The notes: a model not told the origin generated them from the letters alone. Shown: positions 41,766 through 50,516, numbered from the stretch's first letter. The stretch is 64,000 nt of DNA from Alicycliphilus sp. UBA6560 (GCA_002434305.1 DJJU01000006.1:186001-250000), one strand, 5' to 3'. Translations and numbers: made by a program.

Positions 41766-44700
41766 ATGACTGTGCAAGCCGCCTATGAATTGAACGGCCG
41801 CAGCGTCTCGCGCGAGGCGTTTTATGCGATTGCCTGTGACCCGCGGCGCAGCGTGGCGGTGGAGGCCTGCGCCGGCGCGGGCAAGACCTGGATGCTGGTG
41901 TCGCGCATGCTGCGGGCGCTGCTGGAGGGCGCCGCGCCGCACGAGATCCTGGCCATCACCTTCACCAAGAAGGCCGCGGGCGAGATGCGCGAGCGGCTGC
42001 AGCAGTGGCTGCAGGACTTCGCCGCGCGCCCGGCGGACGAATTGCCGGCAGAGCTGATTTCAAGGGGAATCGACCCGCAAGCCGCATGGAACAAGCGCGA
42101 GCAGCTACAAAAACTGTATCAGCATACGCTCGACGCAGGCCGCCCGCTGCAGATCCGCACTTTCCATAGCTGGTTCGCCGCGCTGCTGTCTACGGCACCG
42201 CTGTCGGTGCTGCAGCAGCAGGGCCTGCCCACGGGCTACGAGCTGCTGGAGGACGACGCCGATGCGGTGGCCGAGGTCTGGCGCCCCTTTCTGCGCGCCG
42301 TGGCGCAGGACGAGCAGCTGCGCGCCGACTACGGCGCCTGCGTGGCCGAACACGGTCGATCGCAGACGCACAAGGCGCTGGAGGCGGCGCTGGCCAAGCG
42401 CGTGGAATTCGCCCTGGCCGACGAGTCCGGCGTGGTCGATGCCTCGGTGCCGCACTGCGGCCAGCACTACCCGGAGCTGGCCGGGCTGGAGCAGCCCAGC
42501 CAGGCGCTGGACGGCGATGCGGCCCGCGCGCGCTGGCAGGCCTGGGCGCGCGATCTGGGCACGCAAAGCGGCAAGACCGCGCCCAAGGCGGCCGATGCCA
42601 TCGTCACCGCCTTCGAGCTGCCGGATGCGCAGGCACGGCTGCAGGCCCTGCGCAAGGCACTGTTCGTCGCGGCGGAAGACCGGCTGACCAACCACCTGCA
42701 GAAGTTCGAAGCCGCGGCCGCGGCCGAGGCCGAGCTGCAGCGCCTGTGCGCCGCCCAGCGTCAGCACCAGGCCTGGCAGCACCAGCAGCGGATGGCGCGG
42801 CTGGCACGGCGGTTGATCGCCGAGTTCGCGCAGCTCAAGCGCGAACGCGGCTGGGTGGACATGAACGACGTGGAGCGCACGGCGCTGGTGTTGCTGTCCG
42901 ACCCGGTGCTGTCCGGCTGGGTGCAGGAGCGCCTGGACGCGCGGGTGCGCCACCTGCTGATCGACGAATTCCAGGACACCAACCCGCTGCAGTGGCAGGC
43001 GCTGCAGGCCTGGCTGTCGGGCTATGCCGGCGCGGGCGGGGGCCAGCAGGCGCCCAGCGTGTTCATCGTGGGCGACCCCAAGCAGAGCATCTACCGTTTC
43101 CGCCGGGCCGAGCCGCAGGTCTTTCGCGCCGCGCAGGCCTTCGTGCAGGACGCCCTGGGCGGCGACCTGCTGGCCTGCGACCACACGCGGCGCAACGCCG
43201 CGGGCGTGATCGGCTGCGTCAACCGCGTCATGCAGGCTGCCCAGGCAGCGCGGCTGTACAGCGGCTACCGCGATCACACCACCGAATCAACGGAAGCTGG
43301 CAGCTTGCTGCAGCTACCGCCCATCCCGCGGCCTGCCCGGGCCGGTGGTGGGGACGCCGCCGCGCAGGAAGACGAACTCCTGCCCTGGCGCGACAGCCTG
43401 ACCCAGGCCCGCCACGAGGCCGAGGAGACGCTGCGCATGCGCGAATGCGCCCAGGCCGCGCAATGGGTGGCGGCGCAGATCGCCGCCGGCACCCGGCCGC
43501 AGGACATCATGGTGCTAGCGCGCAAGCGCGACCGCTTGGGCACCATGCAGGACGCGTTGCGCGCCCTGCACATTCCCTGCGTGCAGCCGGAAAAAGCCCA
43601 GCTGGCCGACGCCCCCGAGGTGCAGGACGTGGTGGCGCTGCTGGACGCGCTGGTCTCCCCCGGCCATGACCTGGCCCTGGCGCGCGCGCTCAAGTCGCCG
43701 CTGTTCGGCCTGCCCGACGAAGCCCTGGTGCGCCTGGCCCTGCTGCGCCGCCAGCAGGCCGCGCAGGCCCCCGAAGAAGAGCCGTGCAGCTGGTTCGATC
43801 TGCTGCAAAAAAGTGAGCTACTGGCGCAGGACCTGCAAGGCGTAGGGGCCGATTTGGCTCTATACCAGCAATGGGTGGCCACGCTGCCGCCGCACGATGC
43901 GCTGCAGGCCATCTACCAGCACGCCGACGTGCTGGCGCGCTACGCCGCGGCGGCGCCGGCCACGCAGCGCGCCAGCGTGCTGGCCCACCTGCGCGCGCTG
44001 CTGTCTGCCGCGCTGGACGAGGGCGGCGGGCGCTATCTCACGCCCTACGCCTTCGTGCGCGCCATGAAGCGCGCCGGCCCGCGTGCCCCAGGCCGGGTCG
44101 ACGGCGAGGCCGTGCGCCTGCTCACCATCCACGGCGCCAAGGGCCTGGAGGCCGACGCCGTGCTGCTGCTGGACACCGACGCCGGCGCCCAGCGCGCCGA
44201 GACCATGGGCGCGCTGGTGGACTGGCCGGGCGAGCACCCCGTGCCGCGCCACTTCGTTTTTCTGGCCAGCGAGAAAAACCCTCCGCCCAGCGTGCAGGAC
44301 GTGCTGGCCGCCGAGCTGGCTGAGCGCCAGCGCGAGGAGATCAACAGCCTGTACGTGGCCGCCACCCGCGCCCGCCACACCCTGGCGCTGTCGTGTGTGC
44401 AGGCCAGGGCCGACGGCCACGCGCAGGACAGCTGGTGGAGCCGGCTGCTGCCCGACCTGCAGCCCGCCGTGCTGACCGATGCGCAGGGCGCTGCCGACGC
44501 ACACGAGGGAGCTGCCATCGTGCTGCCTGTGCTGCCGGCCTATGTGGCGCCGGCGGCCGGCCCTGGCGCCGTGCCGGCGAGCACGCCGCTGTCGCGCCAA
44601 GGGGAGGCCATGCACCAGCTGCTGGAGCAGGCCGGTGGCCACGGCGCAGCCGCCGGCTGGGACGCGCAGCGTCTGGCCCGCCTGGCGCGGGACTTCGACA

Positions 44701-45089
44701 TCACGCCGGACGCTGCCGCACGCGCCGCCGCCCTGGCGGGGGCCATCCTGCAGGGCGAGGGCGCGTGGGCCTGGGACGAGGCCTGCGTCGAGCAGGCCAT
44801 GAACGAGGTGCCGCTGACCTGGCAGGGCCAGGGCCTGCGCCTGGACCGTCTGGTCTGCCTGCGCCAGCCCCGGGACGGCGCGCGCTGGTGGGTGCTGGAC
44901 TACAAGAGCGCCGCGCAACCCGAAAGCCAGCAATCCCTGGTGGCCCAAATGCAGCGCTACCGCGAGGCGCTGGACGCGCTGCTGCCTGGCGAACCGGTGC
45001 GGGCGGCGTTTCTGACGGGCGATGGCCGGCTGGTGGCGCTGGATGCGCCTGGTGTGACGCGCGCGCCGCATCAGGCGGCGCTGTTTTGA
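41766..45089 (+). CDS. addA: AddA-like UvrD-family helicase-nuclease
   Basis: An 1107-residue SF1A helicase fused to a nuclease. Walker A is ACAGAGKTWMLVSRMLRALL, motif Ia LAITFTKKAAGEMRERL, motif II HLLIDEFQDTNPLQW, motif III VFIVGDPKQSIYRFRRAEP, motif V RLLTIHGAKGLEADAVLLL and motif VI LYVAATRARHTLAL. The C-terminal PD-(D/E)XK core is WWVLDYKSAA with QMQRYREAL. The start at 41766 follows R2 directly; the open frame before it is repeat sequence. With the upstream protein it forms an AddAB-type complex. Several R1-like remnants lie within. Confidence 0.93.
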   Translation: MTVQAAYELNGRSVSREAFYAIACDPRRSVAVEACAGAGKTWMLVSRMLRALLEGAAPHEILAITFTKKAAGEMRERLQQWLQDFAARPADELPAELISRGIDPQAAWNKREQLQKLYQHTLDAGRPLQIRTFHSWFAALLSTAPLSVLQQQGLPTGYELLEDDADAVAEVWRPFLRAVAQDEQLRADYGACVAEHGRSQTHKALEAALAKRVEFALADESGVVDASVPHCGQHYPELAGLEQPSQALDGDAARARWQAWARDLGTQSGKTAPKAADAIVTAFELPDAQARLQALRKALFVAAEDRLTNHLQKFEAAAAAEAELQRLCAAQRQHQAWQHQQRMARLARRLIAEFAQLKRERGWVDMNDVERTALVLLSDPVLSGWVQERLDARVRHLLIDEFQDTNPLQWQALQAWLSGYAGAGGGQQAPSVFIVGDPKQSIYRFRRAEPQVFRAAQAFVQDALGGDLLACDHTRRNAAGVIGCVNRVMQAAQAARLYSGYRDHTTESTEAGSLLQLPPIPRPARAGGGDAAAQEDELLPWRDSLTQARHEAEETLRMRECAQAAQWVAAQIAAGTRPQDIMVLARKRDRLGTMQDALRALHIPCVQPEKAQLADAPEVQDVVALLDALVSPGHDLALARALKSPLFGLPDEALVRLALLRRQQAAQAPEEEPCSWFDLLQKSELLAQDLQGVGADLALYQQWVATLPPHDALQAIYQHADVLARYAAAAPATQRASVLAHLRALLSAALDEGGGRYLTPYAFVRAMKRAGPRAPGRVDGEAVRLLTIHGAKGLEADAVLLLDTDAGAQRAETMGALVDWPGEHPVPRHFVFLASEKNPPPSVQDVLAAELAERQREEINSLYVAATRARHTLALSCVQARADGHAQDSWWSRLLPDLQPAVLTDAQGAADAHEGAAIVLPVLPAYVAPAAGPGAVPASTPLSRQGEAMHQLLEQAGGHGAAAGWDAQRLARLARDFDITPDAAARAAALAGAILQGEGAWAWDEACVEQAMNEVPLTWQGQGLRLDRLVCLRQPRDGARWWVLDYKSAAQPESQQSLVAQMQRYREALDALLPGEPVRAAFLTGDGRLVALDAPGVTRAPHQAALF
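43806..43862. repeat. R1-like remnant inside addA
   Basis: AAAAAAGTGAGCTACTGGCG, CAGGACCTGCAAGGCGTAGG, GGCCGATTTGGCTCTAT. The ending GGCCGATTTGGCTCT matches the edge of the intergenic R1 copy at 54571 (GTCGATTTGGCTCTG). Two fainter candidates lie at about 42050-42115 and 43285-43322. Confidence 0.55.
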
Positions 45090-45096
45090 TGACTGA

Positions 45097-46503
45097 ATGA
45101 TGACTGACCAACTTTCAAACTCGCACCTGCCGGGCATGCCGCAGGACGAAACGCTGGTGTGCGACCTGGCCGTGATCGGCGCCGGCCCCGCCGGGCTGAT
45201 GGCGGCCGAGGCGGCTGCCTCTGCGGGCGTGCGCCGCGTCCATGTGTTCGACGCCATGCCCTCGGTCGGACGCAAGTTCCTGCTGGCCGGCAAGGGCGGA
45301 CTGAACCTCACGCACTCCGAGCCGGTCGCCCCTTTCCTGGCCCGCTACGGCGAGCGCGAGGCGGCGCTGGCGCCCCTGGTGCAGGCCTTCGGCCCGCAGC
45401 AGCTGCGCGACTGGGCGCTGGAGCTGGGGGTAGAGACCTTCGTGGGCACCTCCGGCCGGGTGTTTCCGACCGACATGAAGGCCGCGCCGCTGCTGCGTGC
45501 CTGGCTGCAGCGCCTGCGCGCGGCCGGTGTGCAGCTGCACATGCGTCAGCGCTGGCTGGGCTGGGCGCATGCGCCCCAGGTGGGCGAGCCGCAGTTGCTG
45601 CGCTTTGCCACGCCCGCTGGTCCGGCCATGGTGCGGGCGCGCGCCCTGGTGCTGGCCCTGGGCGGCGCCAGCTGGGCGCGGCTGGGCTCGGACGGTGCCT
45701 GGGTGCCGTTGCTGGAGAGCCAGGGTGTGGCCATCGCACCGCTGGCCCCGGCCAACTGTGGCTTCGACGTGCTGGGCGCGCGGGCGCCCGCGGGCGAGAC
45801 GCGGCGCGATTTCTTGCGAGAGCTGCTGGGCCGCCAGGACGCGGCGCGGCCGGGCTGGTCGCCGTATTTCGCCGAGCGCTTCGCGGGCCAGCCGTTCAAG
45901 GCGGTGGCGCTGTCGTTCACCGACGGGCAGGGGCGGCACTTCCAGCGCCGCGGCGAGTTCGTCGCCACAGCCACCGGAGTGGAGGGGAGCCTGGTCTACG
46001 CCGTCTCCAGCCTGCTGCGCGACGAGATCGCGGCGCACGGCCATGCCACCTTCCACCTCGACCTGCTGCCCGACCATTCGCCCGAGCGGGTGCTGGCCGA
46101 AGTGCGCCACCCGCGGGGCGCGCGCAGCCTGAGCAGCCACCTCAAGGGCCGCCTGGGCCTGGGCGGCATCAAGATGGCCTTGCTGCACGAGGTGCTGGGC
46201 AAGGAGGGGGTGCAGGACGCCGCGCGGCTGGCCGAGGCCATCAAGGCCCTGCCCGTCACCGTGGGGGCACCCCGGCCGCTGGACGAGTGCATCAGCACCG
46301 CCGGCGGCGTGGGCTTCGAGCAGCTGGACGAGGCGCTGATGCTGCGCCCGCTGCCGGGCGTGTTCGTGGCCGGCGAGATGCTGGATTGGGAGGCGCCCAC
46401 CGGCGGCTACCTGCTCACCGCCTGCTTTGCCACCGGCCTGGCGGCGGGGCAAGGCGCGGCGCGCTGGCTTGCAGCCGCGGCGGATCAGAACTTGGCGCGG
46501 TAA
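45097..46503 (+). CDS. HI0933/TIGR03862-type flavoprotein
   Basis: A 468-residue FAD-binding oxidoreductase of unknown substrate. The dinucleotide fold is LAVIGAGPAGLMAAEAAASA, followed by the family motif VGRKFLLAGKGGLNLTHSE. The C-terminal FAD contact is TAGGVGFEQLDEALMLR with VFVAGEMLDWEAPTGGYLLT, typical of the BaiN/HI0933 group. It starts seven bases after addA and is probably co-transcribed. Its 3' end overlaps the next gene on the opposite strand by 19 bases. Confidence 0.9.
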   Translation: MMTDQLSNSHLPGMPQDETLVCDLAVIGAGPAGLMAAEAAASAGVRRVHVFDAMPSVGRKFLLAGKGGLNLTHSEPVAPFLARYGEREAALAPLVQAFGPQQLRDWALELGVETFVGTSGRVFPTDMKAAPLLRAWLQRLRAAGVQLHMRQRWLGWAHAPQVGEPQLLRFATPAGPAMVRARALVLALGGASWARLGSDGAWVPLLESQGVAIAPLAPANCGFDVLGARAPAGETRRDFLRELLGRQDAARPGWSPYFAERFAGQPFKAVALSFTDGQGRHFQRRGEFVATATGVEGSLVYAVSSLLRDEIAAHGHATFHLDLLPDHSPERVLAEVRHPRGARSLSSHLKGRLGLGGIKMALLHEVLGKEGVQDAARLAEAIKALPVTVGAPRPLDECISTAGGVGFEQLDEALMLRPLPGVFVAGEMLDWEAPTGGYLLTACFATGLAAGQGAARWLAAAADQNLAR

Positions 46504-47126
46504 TAGAGCATCGGCCCGCCGCGCTTGGCGCGCAGCAGCAGCTTGGCGTCGCCCTGCAGCTGCACGCCGATGGCGCCGAACTCCGGCACCAGGCCGCCGG
46601 TGCGCGAGGGCTTCCACTGCACTTCCAGCCGCGTGCCTACGCTGGCAGGCTCGCGCGACCAGATCATGCCCATGGCGTCATAGGCGGCGAACTGCTGCGG
46701 GGTGCGTGTCCAGGCCTGTACGTCTAGGTGGACCCGCTGCTCCAGCCGGCTGCGCCAGCGCACGCCCAGGTCATAGGCCAGGGGTGCAGCCCGGCTGCCG
46801 CTTCCGGGCAGGTTGGCGGATAGCACGCCCAGCGTCAGCCCTACGCTGGCGGGCTTGGACGGAGTGAGCCAACCCGTCACCTCGCCATAGTGGGAGGCTG
46901 GTTGGCGGCGAGGGTCGGCGGGCTCAGTAAATGCGGGCGCATCCTCGCTGCGCAGGGTGAAGGCGGGGGGTGGCAGCTCGTCCGGCTGCTGCATCAGCGC
47001 CTCGGCGCTGCCGGCCAGGCCTTCGGCGGCCCGAGTGGACATGCTGGCGCAGAGGCCCAAAACGATGATCGCCAGCACCGGGCTGGCAGGCAGCGGGAGG
47101 GTGGGGCGAGCAGTCATGGCGTTCAC
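46485..47126 (-). CDS. Predicted exported protein of unknown function
   Basis: 213 residues, not recognised. The N-terminus looks like a signal peptide (PASPVLAIIVLGLCASMSTR, then AAEGL). The rest is rich in alternating polar/hydrophobic stretches (VGLTLGVLSANL, YDLGVRWRSRLEQRVHLDVQ, TRLEVQWKPS) and ends in an aromatic pattern YYRAKF. A final Phe and beta-like text suggest an outer-membrane barrel or a surface-associated beta protein, but this is a guess. It lies between the flavoprotein and the 4.5S RNA on the minus strand. Confidence 0.75.
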   Translation of the reverse strand: MNAMTARPTLPLPASPVLAIIVLGLCASMSTRAAEGLAGSAEALMQQPDELPPPAFTLRSEDAPAFTEPADPRRQPASHYGEVTGWLTPSKPASVGLTLGVLSANLPGSGSRAAPLAYDLGVRWRSRLEQRVHLDVQAWTRTPQQFAAYDAMGMIWSREPASVGTRLEVQWKPSRTGGLVPEFGAIGVQLQGDAKLLLRAKRGGPMLYYRAKF

Positions 47127-47255
47127 ACGTTGAGTGGCCGATGGGCTGGCTCAAAGTATGGACGCACTCCCACACGCGGCGGGCGCTGGTTGGCGCGCCT
47201 GTCTGTCGGACAAAGCCCCGTGGGGCTGCTTGGGAGAATGAGGAGAGAAGAAAGA

Positions 47256-47355
47256 GGTGACGAGCCTTACCCCCGGCACTGGCTCCACGGTTAGGGCTGC
47301 TTGGTTCCCCACCTGACCCGGTTGGCCGCTTCCCCATGCGGGGAGGCCCGTCACC
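47256..47355 (-). ncRNA. ffs: Signal recognition particle 4.5S RNA
   Basis: The minus strand holds the SRP core: GGGTCAGGTGGGGAACC, then AAGCAGCCC, matching the conserved GGTCAGG and AAGCAGCC loops that bind Ffh. The ends pair as GGTGACG with CGTCACC, and GGGCC-like with GGC-rich text, giving the long rod of about 100 bases. A TACAAT hexamer just upstream and a T-rich tail (CTCTTTCTTCTC) support the ends. The placement next to dnaX is common. Confidence 0.92.
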
Positions 47356-47359
47356 GCCG

Positions 47360-47365
47360 ATTGTA
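47360..47365 (-). promoter_or_regulatory. -10 element of ffs
   Basis: TACAAT on the minus strand, 4-6 bases before the predicted 5' end of the 4.5S RNA. No strong -35 was found. Confidence 0.55.
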
Positions 47366-47416
47366 CCCGCGCCCGCAAGGCCGCAGCGTGGGACGGGACA
47401 CATAGAATCGCACCCC

Positions 47417-49297
47417 ATGTCGTATCTCGTGCTCGCTCGCAAATACCGTCCCAGGACCTTCTCGGAGATGGTGGGCCAGGAGCACGTGGTGCAGGCGCTG
47501 ACCAACGCGCTGACCCAGCAGCGCCTGCACCACGCCTACCTGTTTACCGGCACGCGCGGCGTGGGCAAGACCACCGTCTCGCGCATCCTGGCCAAGTCGC
47601 TGAACTGCCAGGGGCCTGACGGCCAGGGTGGCATCACCGCCACGCCTTGCGGCGTGTGCCCGGCCTGCACGGCCATCGACGCCGGGCGCTTTCCCGACTA
47701 CACCGAGCTGGACGCCGCCTCCAACCGTGGCGTGGACGAGGTCCAGGGCCTGCTGGAGCAGGCCGTCTACAAACCGGTGCAGGGCCGCTTCAAGGTCTTC
47801 ATGATCGACGAAGTGCACATGCTCACGAACACGGCGTTCAACGCCATGCTCAAGACGCTGGAGGAGCCGCCGGAATACCTGAAGTTCGTGCTGGCCACGA
47901 CCGATCCGCAGAAGGTGCCGGTCACCGTGCTCAGCCGCTGCCTGCAGTTCAACCTGCGGCCCATGGCGCCCGAGGTCGTGCTGGAGCACCTGGGCCACGT
48001 GCTGGGCACCGAGGGCATCGCCGCCGAGCCGCAGGCGCTGCGCCTGCTGTCGCGCGCCGCCCGCGGCTCCATGCGCGATGCGCTGTCGCTGACCGACCAG
48101 GCAATCGCCTTCGGCGGCGGGCAGCTGCAGGAGTCCACGGTGCGCCAGATGCTGGGCAGCGTGGACCGCAGCCACGTCTTCGCGCTGATCGACGCGCTCG
48201 CGCGCGCCGACGGCGGCGCCGTGCTGCAGACGTGCGAGGTGCTGCGCACGCACGGCCTGTCGGCTGCCTCCACGCTGGAGGAGATGAGCGCCGTGCTGCA
48301 GCGCATGGCGGTGCTGCAGGCCGTGCCGCAGATGGCCGAGCAGGCCGACCCCAGCGACCCGGACGCCGCCGAGATCGCCCGCCTGGCCGCCCTGCTGCCG
48401 GCCGACGAGACGCAGCTGCTCTACAGCATCTGCTTGCACGGCCGCGCCGAATTGGGCCTGGCGCCGGACGAGTACGCCGCGCTGACCATGGCGCTGCTGC
48501 GGCTGCTGGCCTTCAAACCCGCACCCGAGCCAGGGCAGCCAACGCCGCAGCCCGGCCCGGCTGAAAAAAAAACTCTGAGCCCCGCGCTGGCTGAGCCGGC
48601 TACCGGCGTGGTGCCGGCACCGGCACGGCCGGCGGTGTCTGTGCAGATGCCGTCCGCTCCTGCACCTGCCGCCCCGGCACCGGCGGCCGAGCCGCCCCAG
48701 GCACCGCCGCCCGCCGACCCGCATCCGGCCGTGCGCCTGCCCGTACGGGCGCCCGAAGAAATTGCACAAAAAAGGCCCCCAGCGCCCGCCAGTGTTGCGC
48801 AAGCAGCTACTGAAACCGTAGCAGTGCCGGTGCGTGCCGCCCCCGAGCCGGGCGCGCGCACGCAGCCCCTGCGCGGCGCGGGCGGCCTGCCGGCATCCGA
48901 GCCGCTGGTGCGCACCGAGGAGGGCGACGTCTGGCACGCCACCGTGCAGCGCCTGGTCGATGAGGGTGCCATCACCGCGCTGCCGCGCGAGCTGGCGCTG
49001 CAGTCGCAACTGATCGCCCGCGACGGCGACCACTGGCTGCTGCGTATCGAGCGCGAATCGCTGAACCAGGGCGCGGCGCACGAGCGCCTGCGCGCCGCGC
49101 TGGAGGCTGCCGGCTGCGCCAGCCAGATCAGCGTGGAGGTGGGCCGCATCAGCGACAGCCCGGCGCGGCGCAACGCCCACGCCGCCACCGAGCGCCAGCG
49201 GCGCGCCGAGGCCATCGTCCACGCCGACCCCTACGTGCAGGAGCTAGTGCGCGAGTTCGGGGCCAAAATCGTGCCGGGCAGCATCCGGCCTGCATAG
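47417..49297 (+). CDS. dnaX: DNA polymerase III subunits tau/gamma
   Basis: The clamp-loader ATPase, 626 residues as tau. Walker A is GTRGVGKTTVSRILAK, zinc ligands are LNCQ and PCGVCPAC, Walker B is VFMIDEVHMLT and the SRC motif is VLSRCLQFNL. Domains I-III end near residue 370. A run of nine A at 48564-48572 follows, after which both alternative frames stop within eight codons, so a short gamma form is likely. Then a Pro/Ala-rich linker and the tau C-terminal part follow. The ATG is preferred for homology (MSYLVLARKYRPRTF); TAGAAT ends eight bases before it. Confidence 0.97.
   Translation: MSYLVLARKYRPRTFSEMVGQEHVVQALTNALTQQRLHHAYLFTGTRGVGKTTVSRILAKSLNCQGPDGQGGITATPCGVCPACTAIDAGRFPDYTELDAASNRGVDEVQGLLEQAVYKPVQGRFKVFMIDEVHMLTNTAFNAMLKTLEEPPEYLKFVLATTDPQKVPVTVLSRCLQFNLRPMAPEVVLEHLGHVLGTEGIAAEPQALRLLSRAARGSMRDALSLTDQAIAFGGGQLQESTVRQMLGSVDRSHVFALIDALARADGGAVLQTCEVLRTHGLSAASTLEEMSAVLQRMAVLQAVPQMAEQADPSDPDAAEIARLAALLPADETQLLYSICLHGRAELGLAPDEYAALTMALLRLLAFKPAPEPGQPTPQPGPAEKKTLSPALAEPATGVVPAPARPAVSVQMPSAPAPAAPAPAAEPPQAPPPADPHPAVRLPVRAPEEIAQKRPPAPASVAQAATETVAVPVRAAPEPGARTQPLRGAGGLPASEPLVRTEEGDVWHATVQRLVDEGAITALPRELALQSQLIARDGDHWLLRIERESLNQGAAHERLRAALEAAGCASQISVEVGRISDSPARRNAHAATERQRRAEAIVHADPYVQELVREFGAKIVPGSIRPA
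48564..48572 (+). promoter_or_regulatory. Nine-A slippery tract in dnaX
   Basis: Reads GAA AAA AAA ACT in frame (codons 383-386). A -1 shift gives AAC TCT GAG CCC CGC GCT GGC TGA; the other shift gives CTC TGA. The products would be about 392 or 386 residues, ending right after domain III as gamma subunits do. A run this long is exceptional in this GC-rich DNA. Confidence 0.7.
48764..48830. repeat. R1-like repeat inside the dnaX linker
   Basis: TTGCACAAAAAAGGCCCCCA, GCGCCCGCCAGTGTTGCGCA, AGCAGCTACTGAAACCGTAG: the A-run/GGCC edge, the two GCGC cores and AGCAGCTA occur in the order of an inverted R1 copy. It is in frame and encodes part of the disordered linker (QKRPPAPASVAQAATETVAV). Confidence 0.58.
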
Positions 49298-49386
49298 CGC
49301 AGCGCAACGCCCTGCGGGGCGCGCCAGTCTTCAGCTTTTCCCTCCAGTGGGAAACCGTTCAACCAAGAAAGCAAAGGAAAACCACC

Positions 49387-49719
49387 ATGTTCAACAAGGG
49401 ACAGCTCGCCGGCCTGATGAAGCAGGCCCAGGCCATGCAGGACAACCTCAAGAAGGCACAGGATGAGCTGGGCAACATCGAGGTCGAAGGCGAGGCCGGC
49501 GCCGGCCTGGTCAAGGTGCTGATGACCTGCAAGCACGACGTCAAGCGCGTGACCATCGACCCCAGCCTGCTGGCCGAGGACAAGGACATGCTGGAAGACC
49601 TGGTGGCCGCCGCCTTCAACGCCGCCGTGCGCCGCGCCGAGGAGACCTCGCAGGAGAAGATGGGCAAGATCACCGCCGGCATGCCGGGGCTGCCGCCGGG
49701 CATGAAATTCCCGTTCTAA
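49387..49719 (+). CDS. ybaB: Nucleoid-associated protein, YbaB/EbfC family
   Basis: A 110-residue dimeric DNA-binding protein. MFNKGQLAGLMKQAQAMQDN and the Met-rich Pro/Gly end PGLPPGMKFPF are diagnostic. The AGGAAAACC ribosome site precedes the ATG. The order dnaX-ybaB-recR is conserved in many bacteria and often forms one operon. Confidence 0.97.
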   Translation: MFNKGQLAGLMKQAQAMQDNLKKAQDELGNIEVEGEAGAGLVKVLMTCKHDVKRVTIDPSLLAEDKDMLEDLVAAAFNAAVRRAEETSQEKMGKITAGMPGLPPGMKFPF

Positions 49720-49722
49720 GGA

Positions 49723-49876
49723 CAACCCCCTGAGGCCCTTCGGGCCTTCCCCCTTCTCTGGCGCGCTGCGCGCTGGGAAGGGGGACGACGCCACTGGACC
49801 GGCGGAGCCGGATCCACGGCGTCTGCTGGCTTGGGGCGCGCCGGTTTTGCGCGTGGCTTTGCATAACGTACCGGGT
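49723..49876. repeat. Long dispersed repeat (R2), copy B
   Basis: Starts ACAACCCCCTGAGGCCCTTC, has CTTCCCCCTTCTC / GGGAAGGGGG around GCGCGCTGCGCGC, then GACGACGCC, ACGGCGTCTGCTGGC, CGCGCCGGTTTTGCGCGTGG and GCATAACGTAC. It separates ybaB from recR and ends eight bases before the recR ATG. Confidence 0.85.
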
Positions 49877-49884
49877 TTGAAACC

Positions 49885-50475
49885 ATGTCTGACACCAGTT
49901 CGCTTGATGCGCTGATCCAGGCCCTGCGGCGGCTGCCTGGGGTGGGGCAGAAGTCGGCGCAGCGCATGGCCTTCCATCTGCTGCAGCACGACCGGGCCGG
50001 GGCGCAGGTGCTGTCGCAGGCGCTGGCGCAGGCGGCGGGAAACGTGCGCCACTGCGCGCGCTGCCACACTTTTACCGAGGCGGCAGTCTGCGAGGTCTGC
50101 CAGGACCCGGGGCGCGATGCCTCCCGGCTGCTGGTGGTGGAGACGCCTGCCGACCAGGCGGCCATGGAGCGCACCGGCGCCTTTAAGGGGTTGTACTTCG
50201 TGCTCATGGGCCGGCTGTCGCCGCTGGACGGCGTGGGCCCGCGCGACATCGGCGTGCAGCAGCTGCTGGAGCGCGCGGGCGACGGCGTGGTGCAGGAGGT
50301 CATCCTGGCCACCAGCTTCACCGCCGAGGGCGAGGCCACGGCCCATGCCCTCGGCGAGGCGCTCAAGCGCCGCGGCGTCAGCGTCACGCGCCTGGCGCGC
50401 GGCGTGCCCGTGGGCAGCGAGCTGGAATACGTGGACCTGGGCACCATCGCCCACGCGCTGGCCGACCGGCGCTAA
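49885..50475 (+). CDS. recR: Recombination protein RecR
   Basis: RecR, with RecO and RecF, loads RecA on gapped DNA. The 196-residue product has an N-terminal HhH (ALRRLPGVGQKSAQRMAFHL), a four-Cys zinc motif (CARCHTF and CEVC, residues about 53-72), a Toprim domain (LLVVETPADQAAMERTGAFK) and the Walker-like C-terminus. It follows ybaB with R2 between, so its translation signals lie at the R2 edge. Confidence 0.97.
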   Translation: MSDTSSLDALIQALRRLPGVGQKSAQRMAFHLLQHDRAGAQVLSQALAQAAGNVRHCARCHTFTEAAVCEVCQDPGRDASRLLVVETPADQAAMERTGAFKGLYFVLMGRLSPLDGVGPRDIGVQQLLERAGDGVVQEVILATSFTAEGEATAHALGEALKRRGVSVTRLARGVPVGSELEYVDLGTIAHALADRR

Positions 50476-50516
50476 GGCAGGGAGCGCTGCCCAGGTGTAG
50501 CGGGCAGGCCGCAGGC

